This document shows, in pieces, positions 1 through 8,657 of a stretch of 36,436 bases of DNA. The stretch lies in contig CAKQHB010000026.1 of NCBI GenBank assembly GCA_934234215.1, positions 1 through 36,436 on the forward strand. Direction: 5' to 3'. The position numbers and the translations under genes are program-made. Source of the stretch: an uncultured Cuneatibacter sp. Its GTDB lineage: Bacteria > Bacillota > Clostridia > Lachnospirales > Lachnospiraceae. Positions within the stretch are counted from its first letter, which is position 1, and each line of letters opens with the position of its first letter. The notes beneath the pieces are model-generated. The model was not told the origin of the DNA. It saw only the letters and a program-made list of their open reading frames with translations, and ran no database searches.

Positions 1-37
1 ACAATGCGCAAGTGCCGGATAGGAACGGCAAAATTTT

Positions 38-604
38 TTACACTTCTATTGCTTCTTTATCACACATCAATAAATGCAGCAGGATTCTCTTCAATTCTTC
101 GCGCTCCTTCAGATCCAATCCTGTACTCGGTTCATCTAACAGGATCAATTCGCTCCTACCCATCAGCATCTGCGCAATCGCCAATCTCTGCCGCATACCG
201 CCAGACAGCTGCTTTACTCTTTTCTGCCGCGCAGATGTCAGATTCACCTGTTCCAGCACCCGATTGATCTCTGCTGGCAATTCTCTCTTCGGGATTCCAC
301 ACAAATATCCATAAAACTCCAAGGCTTCTTCTGCCCGGTAGTCCGCCTGAAACGGCGGACGCTGAAACACCATCCGCAAAATTGACTGGAACTCTTTTAC
401 CTGATCCCGCACCGGTTTGTCGTCGTATAAAACTTCTCCTGCCTCCGGTGTCACCAACCCGCAGATAATATTCATATAAGTCGTCTTGCCTGCGCCATTC
501 GGTCCGAGGATTACATGAATCCCCGGCTCATAAATTCCACTGGCATCTTCCAACACGACTTGCCTTCCGTATTTTTTTCTCAGACCTCTCGTCTCTAACT
601 TCAT
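38..604 (-). CDS. ABC transporter ATP-binding protein, C-terminally truncated
   Basis: This is the nucleotide-binding subunit of an ABC transporter, expected to energise the permeases encoded just upstream (784-2034 and 2031-3137). Walker A GPNGAGKTT lies at about residues 34-42, a Q-loop Gln near 81, the signature LSGGM at 133-137 and Walker B LILLDEP at 153-159, followed by a D-loop. The start at 604 was chosen because GGAG sits 6-7 nt upstream; an ATG at 616 is in frame but has no good RBS. The reading frame ends after 188 residues at CDKEAIEV, before any H-loop (an ILSTH-like motif). Family members usually have 220-300 residues. None of the three frames of the remaining 37 nt shows an H-loop. 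The protein may be inactive, frameshifted or a remnant. The ABC assignment is secure; functionality is doubtful. Confidence 0.85.
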   Translation of the reverse strand: MKLETRGLRKKYGRQVVLEDASGIYEPGIHVILGPNGAGKTTYMNIICGLVTPEAGEVLYDDKPVRDQVKEFQSILRMVFQRPPFQADYRAEEALEFYGYLCGIPKRELPAEINRVLEQVNLTSARQKRVKQLSGGMRQRLAIAQMLMGRSELILLDEPSTGLDLKEREELKRILLHLLMCDKEAIEV

Positions 605-686
605 AAAAATCTCCATTCCGGAGCGTTTTTACGCGACGGGGCGGCGGAAAATCGTGTATATGATTTTCTGTCTGCCGTAAAACCAT

Positions 687-749
687 GTTTGTGACGCTCC
701 GGCACAAACTGGATGGGTGAAAAAAGAGCGCATCGGCGGCTTTTTTCAC
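687..749 (-). repeat. Double-hairpin intergenic element, copy 1
   Basis: Between the second permease gene and the ABC ATPase gene there are two adjacent hairpins. On the plus strand, GTTTGTG (687-693) pairs with CACAAAC (703-709), and GTGAAAAAAG (717-726) pairs with CTTTTTTCAC (740-749). GATG (712-715) in the linker is complementary to CATC (731-734) in the second loop. A second copy with different but still paired stems lies at 18301-18355. The rest of the 605-783 gap holds further short inverted repeats and no gene. Confidence 0.6.
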
Positions 750-783
750 ACTACGTCCTCCATTTCAGAGTTCCTCGTCTTCT

Positions 784-2034
784 TTACTTTCTTCCGGAAT
801 AGATTCCGAGAATCCGGCTCTTTCCACAAAGCGGAATCAAAATCCACATGATTCCCACTAAAATCACGCAGCCAACCACAAGCACCAACCACTTTGCCAC
901 CGGATACGTCCCCAATGGAAAGTATGGGATCCCTTCAAAAATTGCAGATGTCCAATTCAGACCGCCGATTGCCACAAACACTGCGATCAGCACACCGCCA
1001 CCCAGAATCGAAATGACTGCATTTTTCGATACAAAAGAAATCCCCAAAAACAGCGCCTGCATCGCCATTGCAAGAATACATTTCAGACAAAGCACGAGCA
1101 GCAAATATCCGGCAACCGTTACCGCATATGGAAATGTTTCATGCCATTCCAAAATCTGCACCGGCTTTACGAGCCACGCACTTCGCAGCACCTGACTGCC
1201 CCATGGGATGAGAAATAGAATCATATAGCACCAGTACATCACAAATCCAATCACCATCTGGCTCACAAATAGCTTTCGGAAATATAGCTTTGCACCAAGC
1301 TGAGAAATCATCCCCTGTGCACCTATTCCACTATGAAGCACCGTCACAAAAACAGAAAATGAGGAAAGCAGCAAAATAACCAGATTTCCGAAATCCTCCT
1401 CCAGACGCATCAGACACATTCGGATTCCTTCCGGGTAAACATAGGTTGTATTGTCCTGACATGTTGCTTCTAATTTTTCATAAACCACTTGATAGTGTTG
1501 CAACATTTTTTCGAAAGAAGCTTTGCGGAATTTATCTCCACGATATCGTCGGGCATTTCTCGATAAAAATTCCAATTGATTTTCTGCAGTCTCTTTCCAT
1601 ATAAATTGTGTCTTCATTTCTTCACACAATTTATATACTAACATCTCATCATCCAGCCACGTATCTGTCCATTTTCCTTTTGCATCATACTGTGCTATTC
1701 GCCACTCGACCATGTCCAGTGTAACCTTTGGACTTTCTACACCTTCCAGACCTTCTGTTCCTTCTAGCTTTTGCCGAATCAGATCATTTTCTATTTTTCC
1801 GGGATAACCTACCCAGTTGTCGATATCTTGCCATTCTTTAAAGAATTGTTCTTTTAGTCCCTCTAAGTCCTCAAAAGATTCCACCTGTTCTTTTTGAAAA
1901 AAATTTGAAACAGCCGTCTCTTTTCCACTATACACTTGTTGTTGCGAACGTTGCCAAACCATTAGAAAAAAGCACAGGATCAATAGCAACAAATACTTTG
2001 ATTTCTTTCCGCTTTTTATCAGAAATCCTGTCAT
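784..2034 (-). CDS. ABC-2-like membrane permease subunit
   Basis: A 416-residue integral membrane protein. It has one N-terminal transmembrane segment (about residues 13-27), a charged region of about 180 residues predicted to lie outside the membrane (rich in Glu, Lys and Trp), then about five hydrophobic segments to the C-terminus. This is the plan of ABC-2-type permeases with a large extracytoplasmic loop after TM1. The start ATG overlaps the stop of the upstream permease (ATGA) and has AAGGAG 6 nt upstream, so the two are probably translationally coupled. With the 2031-3137 gene it likely forms a heterodimeric permease served by the ATPase at 38-604. The substrate is unknown; neighbouring secreted and lipoprotein genes make export or self-protection plausible. 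Family assignment rests on topology and context only. Confidence 0.6.
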   Translation of the reverse strand: MTGFLIKSGKKSKYLLLLILCFFLMVWQRSQQQVYSGKETAVSNFFQKEQVESFEDLEGLKEQFFKEWQDIDNWVGYPGKIENDLIRQKLEGTEGLEGVESPKVTLDMVEWRIAQYDAKGKWTDTWLDDEMLVYKLCEEMKTQFIWKETAENQLEFLSRNARRYRGDKFRKASFEKMLQHYQVVYEKLEATCQDNTTYVYPEGIRMCLMRLEEDFGNLVILLLSSFSVFVTVLHSGIGAQGMISQLGAKLYFRKLFVSQMVIGFVMYWCYMILFLIPWGSQVLRSAWLVKPVQILEWHETFPYAVTVAGYLLLVLCLKCILAMAMQALFLGISFVSKNAVISILGGGVLIAVFVAIGGLNWTSAIFEGIPYFPLGTYPVAKWLVLVVGCVILVGIMWILIPLCGKSRILGIYSGRK

Positions 2035-3137
2035 TCTCTGCTCCTTCCTGACTGATACGGATTACGCAACTCCCGCCATATCCACAAAATTACTGCCATA
2101 CAAGTTACCACCATTATGATCGTAGCACCTGCCACCATTGAAGGTACTTGAATTTCGGAAACCCATTCTGAATTTGCTATCCACTTTGCAATATCTCCCT
2201 GATAGCCAAACTGAAACCAAGATTCCTTCTCCCTTCCTTCAAATGCTTTTCTTATAAAATACAATGCCAGCAGTACTCCAACACTTCCAAGAAATGCCGT
2301 TCGCACTGTTCTCGATTTTTTAGAAAACCAATACCCAATCAGATAAAATAGAACATTATTGCAAATCTGTACACCTAAAAACAAAAGACAGCCCCCCATA
2401 ATACTGAGCGAATTTACCTGTAAACTAAAATATCTCCAACCTCCCACGGTTTCACGATAACTGCGCAATGGAACCCACCAATACTGTGATTTCCCCAATA
2501 AGCCTGATAACGCCATTGCTGCAAGCCACGCCAATATTACAAACCCGATATTTATTCCCAATAAAAGAAGATGGCTCTTCATTCGATATGCTTGTCCCTG
2601 ACGCGATGACTGCATGTATTGGTTTGTACCATTTTCGTACTTTTCTCCCCAAAAACATACAGACAATAAAATTCCTGCTAACAAGACTACATTATATGGC
2701 TCCAACAAGAAAAATCGTGTCAAATATTCATCATTAATTGGTGCAGTTTTTTTCTGTGCTGCGTATGCTTCTTTATTCTCAGCAAAATCGCCCGGCACAT
2801 TAGAATCGAAATCAATCGCGTCTTCTCCATTTGCCAGTAAAACTACATTATCTGCTTGAAACTTATTTATAATACTTAATTGGTAAGCGTTTTCCAATTC
2901 AAGCGGAAGTCTGTCTTTCCATCTTAAATATACATCTAAAACTTCCTGCGAAGGCGCATTCTTCTGTGTAGCAAGAATCCGATCCAAACGCTCTCGTGTT
3001 TCTTTGCTCCATAAAGATTGCGTATAAGATACATTATTGTTCATCTGAACCCATCCGTAGCCAAAACCTACAATTAACATAACTGAAATTATCAGCAATA
3101 GCCACCATTTCTTTTGAAAGAAACTCCTGCAAACCAC
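2031..3137 (-). CDS. ABC-2-like membrane permease subunit
   Basis: A roughly 368-residue membrane protein with the same plan as its downstream partner: N-terminal TM (residues about 10-30), a soluble region of about 110-120 residues, then five or six TM segments. The stretch YENGTNQYMQSS followed by a Lys-containing TM start resembles the region after TM2 in ABC-2 permeases (the 'ENGT' segment). I prefer the GTG start at 3137 because GGGGG lies 7 nt upstream; the GTG at 3143 has almost no spacing to it. The gene overlaps the next permease by 4 nt. The substrate is unknown. A terminator-like hairpin (3194-3248) separates it from the secreted-protein gene, so it may have its own promoter or depend on read-through. 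Confidence 0.6.
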   Translation of the reverse strand: MVCRSFFQKKWWLLLIISVMLIVGFGYGWVQMNNNVSYTQSLWSKETRERLDRILATQKNAPSQEVLDVYLRWKDRLPLELENAYQLSIINKFQADNVVLLANGEDAIDFDSNVPGDFAENKEAYAAQKKTAPINDEYLTRFFLLEPYNVVLLAGILLSVCFWGEKYENGTNQYMQSSRQGQAYRMKSHLLLLGINIGFVILAWLAAMALSGLLGKSQYWWVPLRSYRETVGGWRYFSLQVNSLSIMGGCLLFLGVQICNNVLFYLIGYWFSKKSRTVRTAFLGSVGVLLALYFIRKAFEGREKESWFQFGYQGDIAKWIANSEWVSEIQVPSMVAGATIIMVVTCMAVILWIWRELRNPYQSGRSRE

Positions 3138-3193
3138 AATCACACCCCCTATATTATTCTTTTACAAATCATAAATGTCCTCTTTTTCAATTT

Positions 3194-3248
3194 ATAAAAG
3201 CAGAGATTTCCTTATATCATTTCATACCCCCAACAAGAAAATCTCTGC
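3194..3248 (-). terminator. Rho-independent terminator downstream of the secreted-protein gene
   Basis: GCAGAGATTT (3200-3209) pairs perfectly with AAATCTCTGC (3239-3248). Read on the minus strand, the second arm is followed by TTTTATAA. It lies after the stop codon of the 3284-3706 gene and before the permease genes. Confidence 0.65.
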
Positions 3249-3283
3249 TCCGACATCCAATCTCACATAATCATCTAATTTAT

Positions 3284-3706
3284 TTAATTAAAACTTGCAC
3301 TCACCAATCTATTACTTACACTTCCATAACCATTAGATGTATATGAATAGTCACCTCTACCTGTCACTGCATTGTTTTCACCTGTTACTGTCACTGCACA
3401 TGAAAGTCCTGTTGTTTTCGCAGGTCCCTTTGTTTTGGTGCTTGATTTTCCAATAATAGTAGCTCTTGCAGTTAATGTTCCGGTAACATTTGCCTCTACC
3501 CTAGCTGTAACACTATCCGCTGTTGCCCCATCTATTGTAAATACATAATAAACTAGACTCGCTTTTCCCTTCGCTCCTGCTACAGTCTCCCTATAGGTTG
3601 CACCTGCTCGCTCAACGCCTCTATTATTTTGTGCATATGCACTCGCTGGCACTATACAAAGTGCTAACATGCAAGAAATCATTCCCGCTAATAATCTTCT
3701 CTTCAT
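3284..3706 (-). CDS. Small secreted protein of unknown function
   Basis: A 140-residue protein with a classical signal peptide: Met-Lys-Arg-Arg, a hydrophobic core, then PASAYAQ as a likely cleavage site near residue 26. The start at 3706 has AAGGAG 7 nt upstream; longer in-frame extensions run into the preceding gene. The mature part of about 115 residues is rich in Ala, Thr, Ser, Gly and Val. Alternating hydrophobic residues (for example in SLVYYVFTI and the SVTARVEANVTGTLTARATI stretch) suggest beta-strands. Only one Cys is left after cleavage, so there is no disulfide-rich bacteriocin pattern. It starts 10 nt after the lipoprotein gene, so the two are co-transcribed. I do not recognise a family; an extracellular beta-sandwich protein or a toxin/bacteriocin-like product are guesses. 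Confidence 0.7.
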   Translation of the reverse strand: MKRRLLAGMISCMLALCIVPASAYAQNNRGVERAGATYRETVAGAKGKASLVYYVFTIDGATADSVTARVEANVTGTLTARATIIGKSSTKTKGPAKTTGLSCAVTVTGENNAVTGRGDYSYTSNGYGSVSNRLVSASFN

Positions 3707-3716
3707 CTTTTTCTCC

Positions 3717-4730
3717 TTAAAACGTGGGCAGTTTTGTAACAGCAGCCTTTCCTGCACCATCAATCTCAATTAACAACGGCTCTCCATTAGCATCCTTCAC
3801 AAAAGCACTGTTTCTACTAAAAACACTCAACTCACTGCGGATCTTATCCTTTATTACCAAGGTATTTTCCCCAGTCTCAAAATCATATTGGTATAGATTA
3901 CATGCTTCCCAATTATTCATATCCGTCCAATACACATAAAACAACCGATTTCCTACCAACTGGATATCCACCGCATAGGCATTTTCAGCATCTAAGGGCT
4001 TTAATTCTTTACTACTGATAGAATATTCATACAGATTCCATTTTCCCTGTTCTGCAACAACCAATCTATCTTCTTCTGCGGTTACCATGATTGGACTAAT
4101 TCCTAGCTCAATAACTGTCGCATCTTCATTTTTCTCTTTGACATAGAGCAATGTTTCATTTTCATCGCTAGGGTCAACCGCAATATAATAGATTCTATCT
4201 CCATCTTTATAAAATGCTATTACTTTATCAGCAACCACTTCTACGGTATTTGATAAAACGTCTATCTTCAACAATTCATTTTCCACAGAGTCTTTTAGTC
4301 CATATATAATACTCGTTTCATCTTCTCGATACCAATTAACAAATTGTTCGCAAGTGTCATCCATATTCATATACACGGAACTCTTTTTAGTATCAAACTG
4401 CAGTTTTTTTAACACCGGAGACCTATGTTGTTGATAAATAACACCATCGTCATCTGCTGTCAATCCTTTAACACTTTCTATACTTTCTCCTTCTGTCATC
4501 TTAACCGCTTTTTTATCCAATAAATCGTATTCATAAATATCAGTTCCAACCGCATAATACAGGAACCCATTATTGTAACACGACTGCCCATATGCACAAG
4601 TTCCATTGGCTGTTGTATTTTTCCAGTCTGCATACTCATCTAATGTCACGGGTGAAGCTGATTTACATGCTGTCAACGATAATACTAACCAAGCCAAAAT
4701 AATCACAGCTATTCGCTTCAAACCATCCAC
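3717..4730 (-). CDS. Lipoprotein with predicted beta-propeller-like repeats
   Basis: A 337-residue protein with a lipoprotein signal: a hydrophobic stretch ending in the lipobox LTAC, with Cys at about residue 22. The mature part contains repeated segments of the form 'hydrophobic-Tyr-x-Tyr-Asp' (FLYYAVGTDIYEYDL, RIYYIAVD, RLFYVYW, NLYQYDF). These resemble DUF5050/WD-like propeller blades that read out 'values' in Firmicute surface lipoproteins. The start appears to be GTG at 4730, with AGGAAG about 5-6 nt upstream; the nearby ATG is out of frame. It lies 37 nt after the membrane-protein gene and 10 nt before the secreted-protein gene. A surface sensor or immunity-type role is possible but unproven. 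Confidence 0.7.
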   Translation of the reverse strand: MDGLKRIAVIILAWLVLSLTACKSASPVTLDEYADWKNTTANGTCAYGQSCYNNGFLYYAVGTDIYEYDLLDKKAVKMTEGESIESVKGLTADDDGVIYQQHRSPVLKKLQFDTKKSSVYMNMDDTCEQFVNWYREDETSIIYGLKDSVENELLKIDVLSNTVEVVADKVIAFYKDGDRIYYIAVDPSDENETLLYVKEKNEDATVIELGISPIMVTAEEDRLVVAEQGKWNLYEYSISSKELKPLDAENAYAVDIQLVGNRLFYVYWTDMNNWEACNLYQYDFETGENTLVIKDKIRSELSVFSRNSAFVKDANGEPLLIEIDGAGKAAVTKLPTF

Positions 4731-4767
4731 CTTCTTCCTATTTTTTTAATTTTGTAATGTTAGTCTT

Positions 4768-5328
4768 TCAATCCTCGTGATCTTCTTTCCAATACTTACA
4801 CGCTTGATACAGATCAATCAAAAATAAAATTGCACTGATTCCAACCAGCAGAGCAGTAGCACAGAACCCCCACAAACGATTCGAGTAAATACACAGTGGA
4901 AGCAACAAACTCGCACAAATCGATGTGATTGAAAAAAAGGAAAATGTTTTTTTCAGACTGCTGGCATTCCAAAACTTTTCATTTTCTAGCTCCAGCAGTT
5001 TAAATTCCTTCAAAATTATTCCCAAAACAAAGATCCATGCAAGTGCCTTTGCTACCCGTAGCCCCTCATAAAGCCTGTAAATGAATTCTGGATTTTGATA
5101 ATCTGAACCCCCTGCTATCCCAATTAGAATCTGTATGACAGCCATCACCTCCATCCCATGAATTACGCGCAAAAATTCATTTCTTTTTGAATCTCTGCTA
5201 AAAATATTCTCAACACCATCAGATATCAGAATCCATCCAATGATATCTGAAACAAGATCTATTCGAAAACCACCTGCTCCTACATTTAGATCTATTAAAA
5301 TCAGCAACGTCCCCCAAAATAGACCCAT
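4768..5328 (-). CDS. Membrane protein of unknown function
   Basis: A 186-residue protein with four or five hydrophobic segments: about residues 4-14, 23-36, 58-72, 92-107, and a long one near 130-170. It ends in a charged KEDHED tail. The start ATG has GGGGG 7 nt upstream. It is the first gene of the leftward cassette and follows a promoter-like sequence (TTGGAA-N17-TATAAG). No known family was recognised. Confidence 0.65.
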   Translation of the reverse strand: MGLFWGTLLILIDLNVGAGGFRIDLVSDIIGWILISDGVENIFSRDSKRNEFLRVIHGMEVMAVIQILIGIAGGSDYQNPEFIYRLYEGLRVAKALAWIFVLGIILKEFKLLELENEKFWNASSLKKTFSFFSITSICASLLLPLCIYSNRLWGFCATALLVGISAILFLIDLYQACKYWKEDHED

Positions 5329-5363
5329 TCTTTTTCCCCCAATGAAGTAATTGTTCTTCCATT

Positions 5364-5392
5364 CTTATATTCAAAATAACACATTATTCCAA
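5364..5392 (-). promoter_or_regulatory. Predicted promoter of the left-end cassette
   Basis: On the minus strand TTGGAA (5392-5387), a 17-nt spacer and TATAAG (5369-5364) lie about 35 nt before the start of the 4768-5328 gene. The spacing is ideal and both hexamers match sigma-A consensus in part. Confidence 0.45.
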
Positions 5393-5477
5393 CCTTCTCC
5401 ACTCTCTTTTTTCACAATTTTCTATTTTTTTCTTATTCATTCTGCCAATTGTTTTTCAGCTTCTTTTTTGATATGCT

Positions 5478-5523
5478 AAAAAGGCAGGGGATTTTCAGCT
5501 GTCTCTTTTCCGAAAATCCTCTG
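5478..5523 (-). terminator. Rho-independent terminator of the lacZ operon
   Basis: CAGGGGATTTTC (5485-5496) pairs with GAAAATCCTCTG (5512-5523), with one G-U/mismatch position. On the minus strand the hairpin is followed by GCCTTTTT. It lies about 24 nt past the lacZ stop codon. Confidence 0.75.
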
Positions 5524-5546
5524 CTCTTCTTTTTCCCTAATCCTTT

Positions 5547-8500
5547 TTAAATTCCTTCAAACGTGCAGCTCCAGGTCATTACCCTGTCGCTCCGAATCAG
5601 GTATTCTTTATGTGTTTTCGCACCCCAGCTATCGTCTCCGCCGACTCCCATCTGCGCTTTCGCCACTCGGATGACGGTGTAGTGTACCGGCGGCAGTTCA
5701 TAGGCGTGGGCTGCATTTTCCAGCTCATGCGGTGTCCACGGCAATGCGGACACGTTGATGTCATCGCCGGTGATGCGCAGTCCGCGGCCTCTGCGGTCTG
5801 TGATCTCTGCGAAACGAACGCCCTCGTGGTTGCCGCATTCCTGCGGAACGAGGTATTTTGCCAGATTATCGGACACTTCATTCTCATAGATGCCCAGGCG
5901 TGCGCCGTGCTTGCGGTCCGCATACGTCTCCTGCGGTCCGAGTCCGTACCAGCGCAGGTGTCCGTATTCCTTCGGAATCTTGAACATCATGCCGCACTCC
6001 GGCATTTCGGACAGGTGATCCCCCGGCAGATATTTCATCGTCATTGTAACCTTTCCATCTCCGGTCACAACGTAAGTGACATCGCAGTACGAGCGCGGCT
6101 CTGTTGCCAGATCATAGTGGAATGTTGTCACCAGCTTGTCTCCGGTAAATTCAATGTCCGGCTCCCGGTTGAACACCGCATACATTCCGGCCGTTTTCCA
6201 CTGACTGTAGCGATGCGGCATCTGATTTCCCCAATCGTTATCCACAGGCGCTCTCCAGAAGTTCGGGCGCGGAATCATCGCGATGAGGTTCTGATTGTCA
6301 TAGCGATACGCCGTCAGACCTTTCTTTTTTGAGAAGTTCACTTCAAAATGTTCGCCCCGCACGCCAAAATCAACGGGTGCCAGCGCAAATTTCATCGGAC
6401 GGATGCCGCCCTGTCTGCTGGATGCCCGCGTCTCCGCAGCTCTGGTAAATGCCACATCCTCGCGATACAGCTCCACATCCTTCTGGCTTTCCAGACTCCA
6501 CTTGCCGAACACTTCCTGTCCAAATGCCACTTCATGACCCCGCTTTGCCCACGCGCAGTCTTCTTTCAGACGGAAGCTCAGCTCCACGGCATACTCTCCA
6601 TCCTCTTTTTGCAGCAGACGGCTGCACTCCTCCGGCAAGTCGTATGTTTTTTCCGACTCCGGTTCTACCTCCGTCAAAAATGGGATCTCATAAATTAAAA
6701 TACCATTCTTTTTCACCGACAGAACGCTGTCATATGCAGACGTTCCTGTAAACAACGCTTCGTTTCGAACACTTACACTGGTCTGTGTAAATTTACACAA
6801 AATGTCCTGATAATTATACTTTACTTCCTGAATCTTCGGAGATTCACTGCGATCGCCGTGTACGATACCATCTCCGCTGAACTCATAATCCGTCGGTGTC
6901 TCGCCCCAGTCTCCGCCGTATGCCTGATACGTCTCACCATAGCGATTTTCCTTTTCCAGAGACTGATCGACATAATCCCAGATGAATCCGCCCTGATACA
7001 GTCGGTTCTTTCTCGTCAAATCCGTGTATTTATGCATCGCACCGCAGGAATTGCCCATTGCATGCGTATATTCACAGCAGATCATCGGCTTTTCCGGATG
7101 CTCCCGCAGCCATGCCTGGATTTCCTCCACCGGCGGATACATCCGGCTCTCCATATCGCTCGTGTCCGGATAACGTCTGTCGTGGCAGATTCCTTCATAA
7201 TGTACAAGTCTTGTATGATCTACCTTACGGAAATAGTTCGCCATCTCCCAGATGACACGACCACCGAACGACTCATTTCCCAGAGACCAGATCAGGATAC
7301 TGGGATGATTTTTATTCCGCTCAAAGTTCGCCTCACAGCGATCCAGCAGCATCGGCAGCCATTCCTCATGATCGCAGGGCAGCGCTGCATCGTAGTCCGG
7401 ATTCTCCCGATCCAGATAGCTCCAGGTGCCGTGCGTCTCCATATTCGTTTCTGCGATCAGATACAGCCCCAGCTCATCGCACAATTCGTACAACATCCAG
7501 TCGTTCGGATAGTGGGACGTCCGGATCGCATTGATATTCGACCGCTTCATCTGCATCAGATCCTGACGCACTTCCTCATAAGTGACGGTTCGTCCGGTGC
7601 GGCACATAAATTCATGACGGTTGACACCTCGGAAAATAATCCGCTTGCCATTCAGACACATCACACCGTCCTGAATCTCGAACTTACGGAATCCCGTCCG
7701 TTCCGGAATCCATTCTGTCACCTCGCCACTCGGATCCACTACTGCAAATGTCAGCTCATACAGATTCGGATGTTCGGCGCTCCACAATGCAATGTCCCGC
7801 ACATAGAAGTTCCAGTCATTCCACAATCCCAGCTCTTCCGTCGCTTCAAATACAACCTTGCCCTCTCGGGTGCAGCAAATCCGTACCTGCGTCCCGTCCA
7901 GCTCACCTTCGGCTTTCGCCCGAATGCGAAGTGTGCCGTTGGCATAAGACTCTTCCGGCATCGCATCGATCCGGATATCCCGCAAATGCGTCTTCGGCTT
8001 TGTGTATAAGTATACGCTGCGATATAATCCGGAGAATCGGAAAAAGTCCTGATCTTCACACCAGCTGCCGGAAGTATACTGATAAGTTTGGATTGCCAGC
8101 TTATTTTCCCCCGGTATAAGCGCCTCGGTAATATCAAAATCCGCCGGTGAGAACGAGTCGCCACTATATCCGATGGTCACTCCATTGACCCAGACAGTGG
8201 CTGCGCTTTCTGCGCCCTGCAGAGATACATATACCCGCTGTCCCATCCAATTTGCCGGAACGGTAAAATATTTCACATAGCTTGCAACCGGATTGGAGAT
8301 TGTCGGAATCTCTTCATGTCCCAGCGTCTCATGTCCTTCCCACGGATACTCCGTGTTCGCATAATGCGGGTGATGATACCCCTCTAACTGAATATGAGAC
8401 GGCACCCGGATATCTCTCCAGCCGGCACAGGTATACTCCGGCTTTTGAAAGCCCGGCACCCGGCACTCATAATTTTCTGCATAATGAAACTTCCAGAGTC

Positions 8501-8639
8501 CATCCAGGGACATCCGGAAGCTGCTTCGTCTGCACTTCATTTCCTGCTCCGTCCGATACCACACTGCATCACTGCGGTGTGCCTCCCGATTTTGCTGGAA
8601 ATAGCGCGGGCTCTGTAATTTTTCATAAGAAAATCTCAT
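5547..8639 (-). CDS. lacZ: Beta-galactosidase, GH2 family (LacZ type)
   Basis: A 1030-residue glycoside hydrolase, close to the length of E. coli LacZ (1024). It hydrolyses beta-D-galactosides such as lactose and is predicted cytoplasmic, since no signal peptide is seen. The N-terminal sugar-binding domain includes ESAATVWVNG and GYSGDSFSPADFDIT. The TIM barrel carries NRHEF, the acid/base Glu in SLGNESFGG (about residue 456) and the nucleophile Glu in CCEYTHAMGNS (about residue 522). The C-terminal region contains GLGPQETYADR, typical of Bgal_small_N. The start at 8639 has GGGAGG 7-8 nt upstream. It lies 18 nt after the DUF3881-like gene, so it is probably transcribed from upstream with serS. 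No permease or lac regulator is next to it. A terminator follows. Confidence 0.96.
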   Translation of the reverse strand: MRFSYEKLQSPRYFQQNREAHRSDAVWYRTEQEMKCRRSSFRMSLDGLWKFHYAENYECRVPGFQKPEYTCAGWRDIRVPSHIQLEGYHHPHYANTEYPWEGHETLGHEEIPTISNPVASYVKYFTVPANWMGQRVYVSLQGAESAATVWVNGVTIGYSGDSFSPADFDITEALIPGENKLAIQTYQYTSGSWCEDQDFFRFSGLYRSVYLYTKPKTHLRDIRIDAMPEESYANGTLRIRAKAEGELDGTQVRICCTREGKVVFEATEELGLWNDWNFYVRDIALWSAEHPNLYELTFAVVDPSGEVTEWIPERTGFRKFEIQDGVMCLNGKRIIFRGVNRHEFMCRTGRTVTYEEVRQDLMQMKRSNINAIRTSHYPNDWMLYELCDELGLYLIAETNMETHGTWSYLDRENPDYDAALPCDHEEWLPMLLDRCEANFERNKNHPSILIWSLGNESFGGRVIWEMANYFRKVDHTRLVHYEGICHDRRYPDTSDMESRMYPPVEEIQAWLREHPEKPMICCEYTHAMGNSCGAMHKYTDLTRKNRLYQGGFIWDYVDQSLEKENRYGETYQAYGGDWGETPTDYEFSGDGIVHGDRSESPKIQEVKYNYQDILCKFTQTSVSVRNEALFTGTSAYDSVLSVKKNGILIYEIPFLTEVEPESEKTYDLPEECSRLLQKEDGEYAVELSFRLKEDCAWAKRGHEVAFGQEVFGKWSLESQKDVELYREDVAFTRAAETRASSRQGGIRPMKFALAPVDFGVRGEHFEVNFSKKKGLTAYRYDNQNLIAMIPRPNFWRAPVDNDWGNQMPHRYSQWKTAGMYAVFNREPDIEFTGDKLVTTFHYDLATEPRSYCDVTYVVTGDGKVTMTMKYLPGDHLSEMPECGMMFKIPKEYGHLRWYGLGPQETYADRKHGARLGIYENEVSDNLAKYLVPQECGNHEGVRFAEITDRRGRGLRITGDDINVSALPWTPHELENAAHAYELPPVHYTVIRVAKAQMGVGGDDSWGAKTHKEYLIRSDRVMTWSCTFEGI

Positions 8640-8657
8640 CGTAAACCTCCCAATCTT

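Noticed and set aside
528..749. A 73-codon frame on the minus strand overlapping the ABC gene start
   Set aside because: It is generated by the hairpin element and has no RBS or recognisable residues.
5610..8164. Several long open frames on the plus strand opposite lacZ (for example 6858-8009)
   Set aside because: They are shadows of the GC-rich lacZ coding sequence, with no RBS or family-like residues.
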